NCBI GenBank assembly: GCA_018304425.1
Contig: JAGVWE010000006.1
Span: 1 to 64,000, forward strand
Reading direction: 5' to 3'
Origin: Candidatus Iainarchaeum sp.
GTDB taxonomy: Archaea; Iainarchaeota; Iainarchaeia; Iainarchaeales; UBA10219
DNA: 64,000 nt
The notes beneath the pieces are model-generated. The model did no database searches. It was given only the letters and a program-made list of their open reading frames with translations, and had not been told where the DNA came from. Below are positions 15,458 through 23,126 of the stretch, piece by piece. A program made the translations under genes and the position numbers. The stretch's first letter is position 1. The number at the start of each line of letters is the position of its first letter.

Positions 15458-16461
15458 AAGAGGTCTCTCTCCATATCCCATCGGACGGTGTCATTTAGGG
15501 CCTGCTGGAAGGGTATAACGGGTTTATAGCCCAGGAGGCGCTCGGCTTTGGAGGAAGAGTAAACATGGGGGGTAGTAAAATAGCGCACCGTGTTCACGCC
15601 CATGCGGGGAAACCCGGGCAACAGTCGGGCGATAAAGCTCATGGGATACGCGAGGAGGTAGGCGACGAATACAGGCAGGAAAAGGAGCCTGGCTTTTTTG
15701 CCAAGGGCTACTGCAATGGCTTGGAGGTAGGACCGCAACGCGGGTTTTTCCTGGCCTGAAAGGATGAACGTCTGGTTGCACGCGGCGCGGTTGCCTGGAA
15801 CGCTGGCCATGCCCCTGACGAGGTCGCGGACGTCAACCAAGTCGAATTTGTTTTTGCCGTTGCCGAAGACCACGAAGCCCCCCCGGCTAAGGGCCTTGAA
15901 AATATTTTTCCGGTTGGAGGAGTCGCGGGGGCCACACACAATGGAGGGACGGAGAATGCAATAACGCGTCTTCGTCGGCGCGCAAAGGGCTTTCACGAGT
16001 TTTTCGGCCTCGGCTTTGGTGCGCGCATACTTGGTTTCCGGTTGGTAGGGCGCGCGTTCGTCAAGCCCGTTGGCGGGCGTTGGGCCAAGGACGTCAACGG
16101 TGCTGCAGAAGACAAACAATTCGACCCCTGCCTTGATGGAGGCCAGTGAGAGGTTGCGCGTTCCCTCGACATTGGCTTGCCAGAATGCCTGCTCCGGGTA
16201 ACGCCCTTCGTCGGACAAGGCCGCCAGGTGGAAGACTACTTGACAGCCGGCCACCAGCAGGGCCAGTGCATTCGCATCATCCAAGTCGCCGGCCACGGTT
16301 TGCACGCCGAGGGCTTCCAGGGCCTGCAAGCGGCTGGATGGCCTGGCGAGGCAAACCACGTCATGGCCGCGGCTACGCAGTTCTTCGACCAGGTAACCGC
16401 CAATGAAGCCAGTTCCACCAGTTACTGCGACTTTCACGCCATCACGCAGTCCTTTAGCCAT
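15454..16461 (-). CDS. NAD-dependent epimerase/3-beta-HSD-like SDR
   Basis: A 335-aa extended SDR: VTGGTGFIGGYL nucleotide loop, FHLAAL, CSTVDVLGP and YARTKAEAE (Tyr-x3-Lys), then RPSIVCGPRD. A hydrophobic stretch near residue 250 (LLFLPVFVAYLLAYPM) is common in 3-beta-hydroxysteroid-dehydrogenase-like members acting on lipid or lipid-linked substrates. ATG 16461 begins just before the NAD strand, 11 nt after the preceding stop; upstream extensions run into the neighbour. It is embedded in the eight-gene operon between a methyltransferase and a nucleotidyltransferase-like gene. Confidence 0.82.
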   Translation of the reverse strand: MAKGLRDGVKVAVTGGTGFIGGYLVEELRSRGHDVVCLARPSSRLQALEALGVQTVAGDLDDANALALLVAGCQVVFHLAALSDEGRYPEQAFWQANVEGTRNLSLASIKAGVELFVFCSTVDVLGPTPANGLDERAPYQPETKYARTKAEAEKLVKALCAPTKTRYCILRPSIVCGPRDSSNRKNIFKALSRGGFVVFGNGKNKFDLVDVRDLVRGMASVPGNRAACNQTFILSGQEKPALRSYLQAIAVALGKKARLLFLPVFVAYLLAYPMSFIARLLPGFPRMGVNTVRYFTTPHVYSSSKAERLLGYKPVIPFQQALNDTVRWDMERDLL

Positions 16462-16472
16462 CGAAACCCTTT

Positions 16473-17783
16473 TTAGACGAGTTTTTGGAAGAAGTAAAGC
16501 ACGTAGGCATCGCAGAAGGCCTTGTCGGCTTCCAGCCAGTCTTCCCTGGCAGAGCCGTGGCCCGCGGGCAGGGGGCATACTTGGCTTATTTTTTTGCGGG
16601 CGAGGGAAAGCTGCCGGAGGTCAAGCCCGCCCTCGGCTTGGATGCAGGAAAGGAGGAGGGGTAGGGCCGAAAACAACACAAGGTCAGGGGTCGCCGAATT
16701 CAGGAGCACACGCGGATGGAACACGCCATGGAACCGGAGGAGGCGCAGGAAGAACAGGCAATTCAGGTAGAAACGCGCGAATGGCAGCAGCAGGCTGGCG
16801 GGCAGGGTGAAACCCAGACGATGGCGACAGGCAGCGGAAAGGTACGGTTCAAAGTAGGGGGCCTGAACGCGGCGGGCAATCGCATCCGATAGTTGTTCAG
16901 GCGAGGACATCGAGAGGCCCAGCCACTGGTTGGTGAAGCAAAGCGTTGCCTGCAGAATGCAGTCGCGGGCCTCGAAGAAGAAGGCTGGAGCGTCGAGTTT
17001 TTGCGTGAAGTCCGTGTTGTCCTTGAAGGCAACCACCTGGTTCACGCGTTTTGGCAGGTCAGGAAGCTTTTTGGCGAGTCCGGGAAATTCTTTGGCATAA
17101 GATGCGGCAAATGCCTTGGCGCGTGCGGCATGGGTGGACGCGTACGCGCCCTTCAGGAGCAGGAGGGCTTCCGAAGCCCCCAGAAAGGCCTTGGAACCCA
17201 GCAACAGCAGGCCACGTTTCTCGTTGGGGGTGGGGGGCCTCTCAAAGAATTCAATGGAAAAGTATTCGGCAAGCATGGCCATGCGGTTGAGCAACAAGCG
17301 GAAGCCTTCGGCAAGCGGGAGGGCCCGCGCGGAAAAAGAGGGCAAGTGGTCGAGGAGGTTCACGCCCGCAATGACCGTCGAGGCCTCTCTGAGGTCGTAG
17401 TACCTGACAAGGGGCAGCACACGCGGGAGGTCGGCTTCGGAGAGGGTTTTCACGTCCAGGTAAAACGTGTTCGCGTATTTTTCGCGGTCGAAGAAATAGA
17501 AGGGCACTCCGTGACTGGGCAGGCCGAGTTCGCTGACGAGCGCATTGGCGATGTGGTTGAGCTCGGGTTCGCTGACGCGCGCGTTCGTCACCACGTACAA
17601 GTCGAAGTCGTTGAGGGGAAGGATTTTTCCGTTTTCGCGCGTCCAACCGCCTTCGCCGCGGCCGTAGCCCCCCGCAAGAATGACTGAAACCGCGCCAGGC
17701 ACGCGTTGAAGGAGCCCTTTTCCGACTGCCTGAACCAGTCGCGCGATTTCCTTGTCGGCTTGGGGGTCTTTCACGAACGGCAT
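16473..17783 (-). CDS. Large nucleotidyltransferase-fold protein
   Basis: A 436-aa protein opening with a polymerase-beta-type nucleotidyltransferase motif: AGGYGRGEGG (residues 37-46), then NDFDLYVV with Asp59 and Asp61 as the metal-binding pair. After roughly 150 residues the rest is helical and Leu/Ala-rich (GSKAFLGASEALLLLKGAY, ASLLLPFARFYLNCLFFLRLL) with no assigned family. This is far longer than MNT/HEPN-type toxins. ATG 17783 lies one base after the methyltransferase stop. Within a methyltransferase/SDR/phosphatase operon it could attach a nucleotide to a small molecule or lipid, but no family evidence fixes that. Confidence 0.72.
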   Translation of the reverse strand: MPFVKDPQADKEIARLVQAVGKGLLQRVPGAVSVILAGGYGRGEGGWTRENGKILPLNDFDLYVVTNARVSEPELNHIANALVSELGLPSHGVPFYFFDREKYANTFYLDVKTLSEADLPRVLPLVRYYDLREASTVIAGVNLLDHLPSFSARALPLAEGFRLLLNRMAMLAEYFSIEFFERPPTPNEKRGLLLLGSKAFLGASEALLLLKGAYASTHAARAKAFAASYAKEFPGLAKKLPDLPKRVNQVVAFKDNTDFTQKLDAPAFFFEARDCILQATLCFTNQWLGLSMSSPEQLSDAIARRVQAPYFEPYLSAACRHRLGFTLPASLLLPFARFYLNCLFFLRLLRFHGVFHPRVLLNSATPDLVLFSALPLLLSCIQAEGGLDLRQLSLARKKISQVCPLPAGHGSAREDWLEADKAFCDAYVLYFFQKLV

Positions 17784-17784
17784 G

Positions 17785-18558
17785 CTATCCCTTTTCGGCG
17801 AAAACGTAGATGTGGTGTGCGGCAACCGATTTTATGCTGCCCGGCAACCAGGGGTTCTTCTCGACGAACCAGAGACGCTCGAAGGTCTTCAGCCATTCGG
17901 CGTAGGATTTCGTGGCTGATGAGATGGGCTTGTCCTTGGGGGCGAGGCCGAACTCGCGCTTGGCTTCCTCAAGGGAAAAGCCGATGTCCGGGATGAGGGG
18001 CAGATCGACATAGCCTTGTTCCAGGATGCGGAGGCCGGCCTGGCGGACGAGTCGAGTGACGCCGGCCACGGTTCGAAGCCTTGCGGAGCCCCGTTCCGCA
18101 TGCGTGCAAGCCGCCTGGGAAAAGCGATGGTAGAACCAGTGGATGAAGGTGCCGGGGTTCCAGTAGTTGGGAACGCAGACGAGGACGTAGCGCTTGGAAT
18201 GCGCCACCATCTCTTTCACGATGCCGGGCCGCATCTGGGCGAGCGCGAACGACCAGACGAAATCGTATGTGCCTGGCTTGTCGGTGAACGCGGGCCTTTT
18301 CGGCGCTTGCCACTCCTTGGCATAACGCTTGGCCTCGGCATCGTAAAGGGTCACGTCGCATTTGCCAAGCACGGGGAGGTTATCGTATCCTTTCGTTATT
18401 TCGCAGCCATACTCGCAGACTGACTTGAAACCGTATTTGGCGCGCAGGCGGTCGAGCAGTTCGACGACCATGTACCGCTCGTAGAGCGTGCCCACTCCTT
18501 CGTGGGCGAGGTTCTCGCAAATCCATTTCCGGGCTGCTTCCAATTCCAGTGCATCCAC
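17785..18558 (-). CDS. Methyltransferase-like protein, paralogue of the one at 14597
   Basis: A 257-aa protein with a diverged class I methyltransferase core: VCEYGCEITKGYDNLP stands for motif I, FVWSFALAQMRPG for motif IV, and KRYVLVCVPNYWNPGTFIHWFYH matches the block in the downstream methyltransferase. The C terminus contains a Trp/Pro-rich stretch (WFVEKNPWLPGS). No ATG is available; GTG 18558 is taken, with TTG 18564 overlapping the radical SAM stop (TTGA) as an equal alternative. Two related methyltransferases separated by an SDR and a nucleotidyltransferase suggest two steps on one scaffold. Confidence 0.7.
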   Translation of the reverse strand: MDALELEAARKWICENLAHEGVGTLYERYMVVELLDRLRAKYGFKSVCEYGCEITKGYDNLPVLGKCDVTLYDAEAKRYAKEWQAPKRPAFTDKPGTYDFVWSFALAQMRPGIVKEMVAHSKRYVLVCVPNYWNPGTFIHWFYHRFSQAACTHAERGSARLRTVAGVTRLVRQAGLRILEQGYVDLPLIPDIGFSLEEAKREFGLAPKDKPISSATKSYAEWLKTFERLWFVEKNPWLPGSIKSVAAHHIYVFAEKG

Positions 18559-18560
18559 CT

Positions 18561-19643
18561 TCAACCAATAACGACTTCGGCGGCCACGCTGGCCAGGGTC
18601 TTCAAATCGCAGAGCATCGTGGTGTACGCGGCGTTGGCGAGCGGGCAAAAGCATTCCTTGTCCTTGATGCTCTTGCGGAGCTTGTCTGCCACGGCGTTGA
18701 ACCAGATGCGTGGAAAATCGTATCCGTGGTCGCGGAGGTTTCCCATGGACTGGGCCCTGACGCAGCAGGTCCAGACGTCGCCCTTCCAGTTGATTTGAGC
18801 GGAGGCAACCCCCGCCATGCAGGGAATGGCCTGGGTGCGCTTGCGGAGCACTTCCTTGACCATGGCGTAATAGCGCTTGCGGAAGGCCTGGGTGACCTTT
18901 GAGGTCGCCTTGAAGCTTCGGTCGGCGAGCCGGTCCAGCAAGTGGTCGATGGCCGCAGCATATTCCTCTGCGGAGGGCGTGAGGCCGAAGCCGACCGTGC
19001 CGAGTTCGGGGCGTTCCTCCGCGATTTCCGTGATGTAGGAATCCGGTTCGAGGGCCAGCAAGCCGTCACATATCCTTGGGAATTCCTTGACGTTGTGCTT
19101 GGAGATGACCGTGTGGATGCCGATTTCGAGGTTCTTGAATTCCTTTTTGAGTTCCTTGAGGCCGGCCAGGGTTTCCATGGACTTCTCCCAGTTCCCGGGC
19201 ACGCCGCGGATGCGGTCGTGCTGCTCGCGCAAGCCATCCAGGGAGAGGTTGATGATTATTTTGGGGTCCGGGCAGGATTCCAGGATTTTCCGCGTCTTTT
19301 CGAGGATGGCCTTGGAGAGGATGCCATTGGTGGGGATGTTGATGATGCCGGGCCGGCAGTGCCTGCACACGCTCTGGCACATTTCGGGGAGGTCCTTGCG
19401 CATGAAGGGCTCCCCGCCGCTCATGGTGACCCAGAACAGGTTGTCGCCAATGGATTGAAAGGTTTTGTCCCATTCCTCCAGGGAGAGGTCCTGGGTGCCC
19501 TTGTTCTTCCAGATGTTGCAGGTCAAACACTTCGAGTTGCAGTAGCCCAGCGTGCTCACGGTCAGGTTAAGGGGCAGGGTCCTGGGCCAGCCAAGGGCGT
19601 GAAAGGCTTTCAAAGCCGGAATCCGCGAAACAGGTTCCTTCAT
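18561..19643 (-). CDS. Radical SAM protein with SPASM-like C-terminal cysteines
   Basis: A 360-aa enzyme of the MoaA/PqqE-like group. Cys35, Cys39 and Cys42 in YCNSKCLTC bind the radical SAM 4Fe-4S cluster; MSGGEPFMRKDL is the SAM-binding GGE strand, and NLSLDG follows. C-terminal cysteines (PCMAG, WTCCVR, ECFCPLANA) resemble SPASM or twitch auxiliary clusters. ATG 19643 overlaps the GT2 stop (ATGA). SPASM enzymes modify peptides or small molecules; here the partners are sugar and methyl transferases and no peptide precursor is evident, so the substrate is open. Confidence 0.88.
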   Translation of the reverse strand: MKEPVSRIPALKAFHALGWPRTLPLNLTVSTLGYCNSKCLTCNIWKNKGTQDLSLEEWDKTFQSIGDNLFWVTMSGGEPFMRKDLPEMCQSVCRHCRPGIINIPTNGILSKAILEKTRKILESCPDPKIIINLSLDGLREQHDRIRGVPGNWEKSMETLAGLKELKKEFKNLEIGIHTVISKHNVKEFPRICDGLLALEPDSYITEIAEERPELGTVGFGLTPSAEEYAAAIDHLLDRLADRSFKATSKVTQAFRKRYYAMVKEVLRKRTQAIPCMAGVASAQINWKGDVWTCCVRAQSMGNLRDHGYDFPRIWFNAVADKLRKSIKDKECFCPLANAAYTTMLCDLKTLASVAAEVVIG

Positions 19644-20518
19644 GGAAGTTCCTTGGTAGATTGTAGGGCTTGCCAATTAAAAGGGTTTTTATGGCCCAAA
19701 CAAAGGCGTATGCGTGCAAGCAAGCGGGTGAGACCCTCCAAAAAAGCGCACCCCAAGAGCAAGGGGGCTTCCAAGGGTCTTTCGGCCAGCAAACCATGGA
19801 CGGCCTGGAAAAGGGGCGCAAAGCGGGTGGTGGAAGGCTGGTATCCGCGCCTGGCCAGCCAGTAGTGGCCCAAATGAATGCGAACGCGTTGAGCCAAAAT
19901 CTCCGATAACGTGTCCGGCCCCTTGTTCCGGACAATGGCTTGCGGGGCATAGGCGACCTTCAAGCCCCTGGCCTGGAAAAAGGACTCCAGCCAGGCCTCG
20001 TCCACCGCCGTATCCGGGGGAAGCTGCTTGACTTGGTTTCGGAAGCAAATCAGTTCCCCTGCCTTGGGCTGCAGCAGGGAAACCCGGTGATGCATTTCCC
20101 ACAGGAACCAGGCAAAGTAACCTGAAAGCGTCCGGCGGGGGTTGACCGGAACCGGATGCGCTCCCACCAGGCCCACGGCCGGGTTCGCCAGGCAGTCCAG
20201 CATCCCGGCAATCGCTCCCGGTTCAAGGAGGAGGTCGGCGCCTGCCAGGCAAACGATGTCGCCGGCACACCGGGAGAGGCCGAGGTTGACCGCACTGGCT
20301 TTTCCGAGTTTCTCCGGCTGGACCACCAACCCGATTTTTGGGTTGGCGGCTTGCGCACGCCGGACTTCCTGCACGGTGTTGTCCGTGCAGCCGCTGGCCA
20401 CGACCACGATTTCTTTCAAGGCATGCGGGCCCAGCCGCTGGGCCGCCACGCTCGCAAGCAGTCGGTAAATGTTCTTGCCCTCATTGTAGGCGGGAACAAC
20501 AATGGAGAGGGTAGTCAT
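19640..20518 (-). CDS. GT2 family glycosyltransferase
   Basis: A 292-aa GT-A protein: SIVVPAYNEGKNI, then VVASGCTDNT where DDGSTD is usual, and LAGADLLLEPGA as the metal-site strand. The missing acidic residues in the first motif are a departure from canonical GT2 enzymes but occur in divergent members. A GxxxxDEAWLE block carries the likely catalytic acid. C-terminal helices (LLLGCAFLEGLTRLL) may sit on the membrane. Second gene of the eight-gene operon, 27 nt after the Cys-rich membrane protein. Confidence 0.82.
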   Translation of the reverse strand: MTTLSIVVPAYNEGKNIYRLLASVAAQRLGPHALKEIVVVASGCTDNTVQEVRRAQAANPKIGLVVQPEKLGKASAVNLGLSRCAGDIVCLAGADLLLEPGAIAGMLDCLANPAVGLVGAHPVPVNPRRTLSGYFAWFLWEMHHRVSLLQPKAGELICFRNQVKQLPPDTAVDEAWLESFFQARGLKVAYAPQAIVRNKGPDTLSEILAQRVRIHLGHYWLARRGYQPSTTRFAPLFQAVHGLLAERPLEAPLLLGCAFLEGLTRLLARIRLCLGHKNPFNWQALQSTKELP

Positions 20519-20545
20519 AGGTTCATCCCAGTAAGCATAAAAAAA

Positions 20546-21457
20546 CTAATACGGCCACTGCAAGTCATCCGACGATATGACCCGGTAAAACCCGCTTTCC
20601 TCGGGCAACTGCCTGGGCCCCGTCCAGGCGTCCAAGAGGCTGCCGAACTGGCGCTGGGGGTAGAGCGGGCACAACATCGTTTCGGGCAGGCTGGCCGCAA
20701 TGCGGTCGGCATTGGGTTTGTCGAACACCACCTGCGCGCCCTCCCCCTTTGAACAGTAACTGAAGCCGTGACCGGGATACTGGCAACGCGCGCCCTCGCC
20801 CAGCCTTGGCACGCAGTCGCTGTCCGCGTAGCAGAGGAGCCGGGACTCGATGCGGAACAGGAAGGCCTGCCGGTCGTCCACGCACCAGCTGGTTACCTCC
20901 ACGTCATGGGCCTTCATCTGCAGGGTGTAACCCTTGCCCTTCACGAGGTAGGGCACGAGACCACTCAGCTTGCCGGCTCCCACAAAGCCCTTGCCTGGGA
21001 TTGCTTCCGCCATCAAGTCCCCGACTTCGTCGAAGAGCCTTGCCTCCAGCCGCTGGGGTTGCGGGACATACCGTGCCACGTCGTCCTTGATTCCGGGCCT
21101 GAGCTTTACGTGGAGGTCGCCGAGCCACCCGCTTTTCACGGCATTGAAGTTCACGGAATAGCCTTCAACGGGAAAGGACGCGGTGGTGCAGGCCTCTTCA
21201 TACCGTTTCTCCATGCGGTAAGCCATGGGGGAAAGATCCAGGGGAACGGGCGCGCAACTACCCACCGCCAAACCGGACGAGGAACGCGCTGCGGGCAGGG
21301 TGGGCGGCAGGAAAAACAGGGAGAGCACGACGTATTCCAGCAGAAGCCCCGGCAACACGTATCCTAAGACCATCTTCTTCGCGCCTGCCTGGTTGCGCCC
21401 CCACCGGAAAACCGCATACGAGGCCGCGACAAAAAAAATGACTTCCAGGAGGATCAT
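20546..21457 (-). CDS. Two-TM Cys-rich extracytoplasmic protein (copy A)
   Basis: A 303-aa protein with two N-terminal membrane helices (about residues 3-20 and 31-55) and an outside domain of about 240 residues. The domain has paired cysteines and ends with CQYPGHGFSYCSKGEGAQVVF, clearly related to CIYPGTCHSYCKND and CQFPETCHSYCKHD in the proteins at 29714 and 27212. I know no named family. All three copies lie next to GT-C membrane transferase genes; this one shares a promoter with the GT-C gene at 21513. It heads the eight-gene operon. ATG 21457 fits a leaderless mRNA; TTG 21460 is one codon further up. Confidence 0.75.
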   Translation of the reverse strand: MILLEVIFFVAASYAVFRWGRNQAGAKKMVLGYVLPGLLLEYVVLSLFFLPPTLPAARSSSGLAVGSCAPVPLDLSPMAYRMEKRYEEACTTASFPVEGYSVNFNAVKSGWLGDLHVKLRPGIKDDVARYVPQPQRLEARLFDEVGDLMAEAIPGKGFVGAGKLSGLVPYLVKGKGYTLQMKAHDVEVTSWCVDDRQAFLFRIESRLLCYADSDCVPRLGEGARCQYPGHGFSYCSKGEGAQVVFDKPNADRIAASLPETMLCPLYPQRQFGSLLDAWTGPRQLPEESGFYRVISSDDLQWPY

Positions 21458-21480
21458 CAACGAAACCTAGCATTAAAAAC

Positions 21481-21488
21481 ATTTAAAT
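21481..21488. promoter_or_regulatory. Symmetric box A shared by two divergent genes
   Basis: ATTTAAAT is its own reverse complement and lies 24 nt from ATG 21513 on the plus strand and 23 nt from ATG 21457 on the minus strand. No second AT-rich element is better placed. One TBP site could thus direct both leaderless transcripts. Confidence 0.6.
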
Positions 21489-21512
21489 TATGTTTCAGGG
21501 CCTCGGTTCTTC

Positions 21513-22793
21513 ATGTCCGCCTTCAACCGGAGGGAATGGCAAGCAATTACGGTAATCCTGGTGCTGGCGCTGACTTTACGGGTTTTCACCGCCTGGCCGG
21601 ACGCCCCCATCCCAAACCAGGCACAGATATTCCGCGGTTTTGACGAGACCTCCGTGTTCGAGTACATCGAGCACTTCGTCCTTGAAAAAAGGCAGTTGCT
21701 CAACTACCCTTACCTCCAACAACCCCTGGGCCGGTATCACTGGTGGGCGGATGCCGGCCAGCCGCCCCTGTACTTTTTTCTGATGGCCTTGTTTGCGCAG
21801 GCCCTCTGCTGCATGGATGCCAACGGCTGGGTGCTGGCCCTGCACCTCCCAACCCTCGCTTTTTCGGTGCTGACCGTATTCCTGGTCATGCACATCGCCA
21901 GACAGGTGTTCCCGAAACCCGGGTGGCTGGCGCTTGCGGCCGGCCTGTATGCGGCCCTGCAACCGACAAGGATATTCTTGACCTCCAACCTCCACAACAT
22001 TGGGCTGGCCTACTTCCTGGTAACGGTCTTCGTTTACTTCCTCGTCAAAAGACAAAAGCCCTTGACGCCCAGGGACTTGTTCATCACCGGCCTCCTCATG
22101 GGCCTAGGAATCTGGACCCGCTACACGACGCTGGTAACGGTGCCATTTGCCGCCCTGTGGTTCTACCTCAACCGGCAAAGGCTGGGAAACTGGAAGAGAA
22201 ACCTGGCACTGGCCTTGGGCGTGGCGTTGGTGGTGGCGTTGCCGCATTTCCTTTCCAACCTGGCGGTGTATGGCAAGCCGCTGTCCGCAGGCACGGCCGT
22301 TGCATTGACCGACTACCAGAAGCCTTCGCCTGGCTTGCCTACCTTGGAGGAATTTAAAACCATTCTCCCCGCCTTTTTCACGAGTTTCTGGTACCATAAT
22401 CACCCCGCCACCGCCCTGTCCGAATACCCGGTGTATGCGGGGCTGCTGGTGTTTACCCTGCTTGCCCTTGCCGGCCTGGCCAAATACGTCCAGGAGCGGA
22501 AGGCCCTGGGGGCCCTGCCGTGGAACTTCTTCGTCAGCAGCCTGGCCATGTGCGGCGCCATCTTGTTGGTGTTGTTTCATGCGCTGATGACGACCTACTT
22601 CAACGCCGAAGGCCGGAGGCTGCTCAACGCCGTGCCCTCCGTAAGCATCTTCTTTCCCCTGGGGTTGTACTGGCTCGGCAAGGAGAAAAAGGTGGCTGGC
22701 TGGGACCTGGGGCTGCTGCTGGTGGCGGGATTGCTGCTGGTCATGGCCTACTTCAACTGGCAGACGTTTTTCGACCCGGGCTTCGTCAAATAG
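21513..22793 (+). CDS. GT-C (GT39/PMT-like) polyprenyl-phosphate-sugar transferase
   Basis: A 426-aa polytopic protein with about ten membrane helices. The first outside loop carries the acidic motif of GT-C enzymes (RGFDETSVFEYIEHF), followed by GQPPLYFFLMAL, comparable to HPPLYYVVGASL in the protein at 30804. Enzymes of this type use polyprenyl-phosphate mannose or glucose on the outer face to glycosylate proteins or glycolipids. It is divergent from the Cys-rich copy A gene, sharing its promoter. Donor and acceptor are inferred only from the family. Confidence 0.83.
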   Translation: MSAFNRREWQAITVILVLALTLRVFTAWPDAPIPNQAQIFRGFDETSVFEYIEHFVLEKRQLLNYPYLQQPLGRYHWWADAGQPPLYFFLMALFAQALCCMDANGWVLALHLPTLAFSVLTVFLVMHIARQVFPKPGWLALAAGLYAALQPTRIFLTSNLHNIGLAYFLVTVFVYFLVKRQKPLTPRDLFITGLLMGLGIWTRYTTLVTVPFAALWFYLNRQRLGNWKRNLALALGVALVVALPHFLSNLAVYGKPLSAGTAVALTDYQKPSPGLPTLEEFKTILPAFFTSFWYHNHPATALSEYPVYAGLLVFTLLALAGLAKYVQERKALGALPWNFFVSSLAMCGAILLVLFHALMTTYFNAEGRRLLNAVPSVSIFFPLGLYWLGKEKKVAGWDLGLLLVAGLLLVMAYFNWQTFFDPGFVK

Positions 22794-22794
22794 G

Positions 22795-22863
22795 TTTGAC
22801 GGGGGCCAGCGCGTGAAGGAACTGGTGGCGGTTTACGAGCAGGCTGCCCACCGCATTAGTTAG
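22795..22863 (+). pseudogene. C-terminal relic of a GT4 glycosyltransferase gene
   Basis: One base after the GT-C stop, an open frame reads FDGGQRVKELVAVYEQAAHR and stops at TAG 22861. It matches the C terminus of the GT4 at 11605 (FDWGQRVKELEAVYQQAVKR), including 22 consecutive identical bases (22802-22823 and 12653-12674). There is no start codon or upstream domain. This is the tail of a deleted gene, and it shows that this junction was rearranged. Confidence 0.75.
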
Positions 22864-22878
22864 ACGGAAACGTATAAC

Positions 22879-22886
22879 TTTAAATA
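22879..22886 (+). promoter_or_regulatory. Box A of the AbrB-PIN unit
   Basis: TTTAAATA lies 29 nt before ATG 22916, giving an essentially leaderless transcript. A second TATA-like AGTATATAG follows at 22900-22908, too close to the start to act as box A for this gene. Confidence 0.5.
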
Positions 22887-22915
22887 GGGCTTTGTGCATA
22901 GTATATAGGGCTTAC

Positions 22916-23122
22916 ATGGTATCCGTTGAAGTCACCGTGAAAAAGTGGGGGAACTCCCTTGGACTCATAATCCCCAGGGAAGCCTCTAAAAAGCTTGAAT
23001 TGCGGGAAGGCAAGCGTGTGCGGGTCGAGTTGACGAGCGCTAAATTCGTGGATGCGTTCGGGTTATGCCGGGGACTCAAGCCCTTCAAAAAAGAGGAATT
23101 GATAAGGGAACCCTATAGGTGA
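22916..23122 (+). CDS. AbrB/SpoVT-type antitoxin (VapB-like)
   Basis: A 68-aa protein whose first 45 residues form the swapped-hairpin AbrB DNA-binding fold: VEVTVKKWGNSLGLIIPREASKKLEL, then EGKRVRVEL. The C-terminal tail (GLCRGLKPFKKEELIREPYR) would thread into the toxin active site, as in VapB proteins. ATG 22916 gives the standard start and a leaderless mRNA. It directly precedes the PIN toxin frame; its TGA (23120-23122) overlaps the region where the toxin should begin. Confidence 0.85.
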   Translation: MVSVEVTVKKWGNSLGLIIPREASKKLELREGKRVRVELTSAKFVDAFGLCRGLKPFKKEELIREPYR

Positions 23123-23126
23123 GAAG

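Noticed and set aside
22900-22908. AGTATATAG just before the AbrB start as its promoter
   Set aside because: Only 7 nt from the ATG, too close for box A; TTTAAATA at 22879 is at the right distance.
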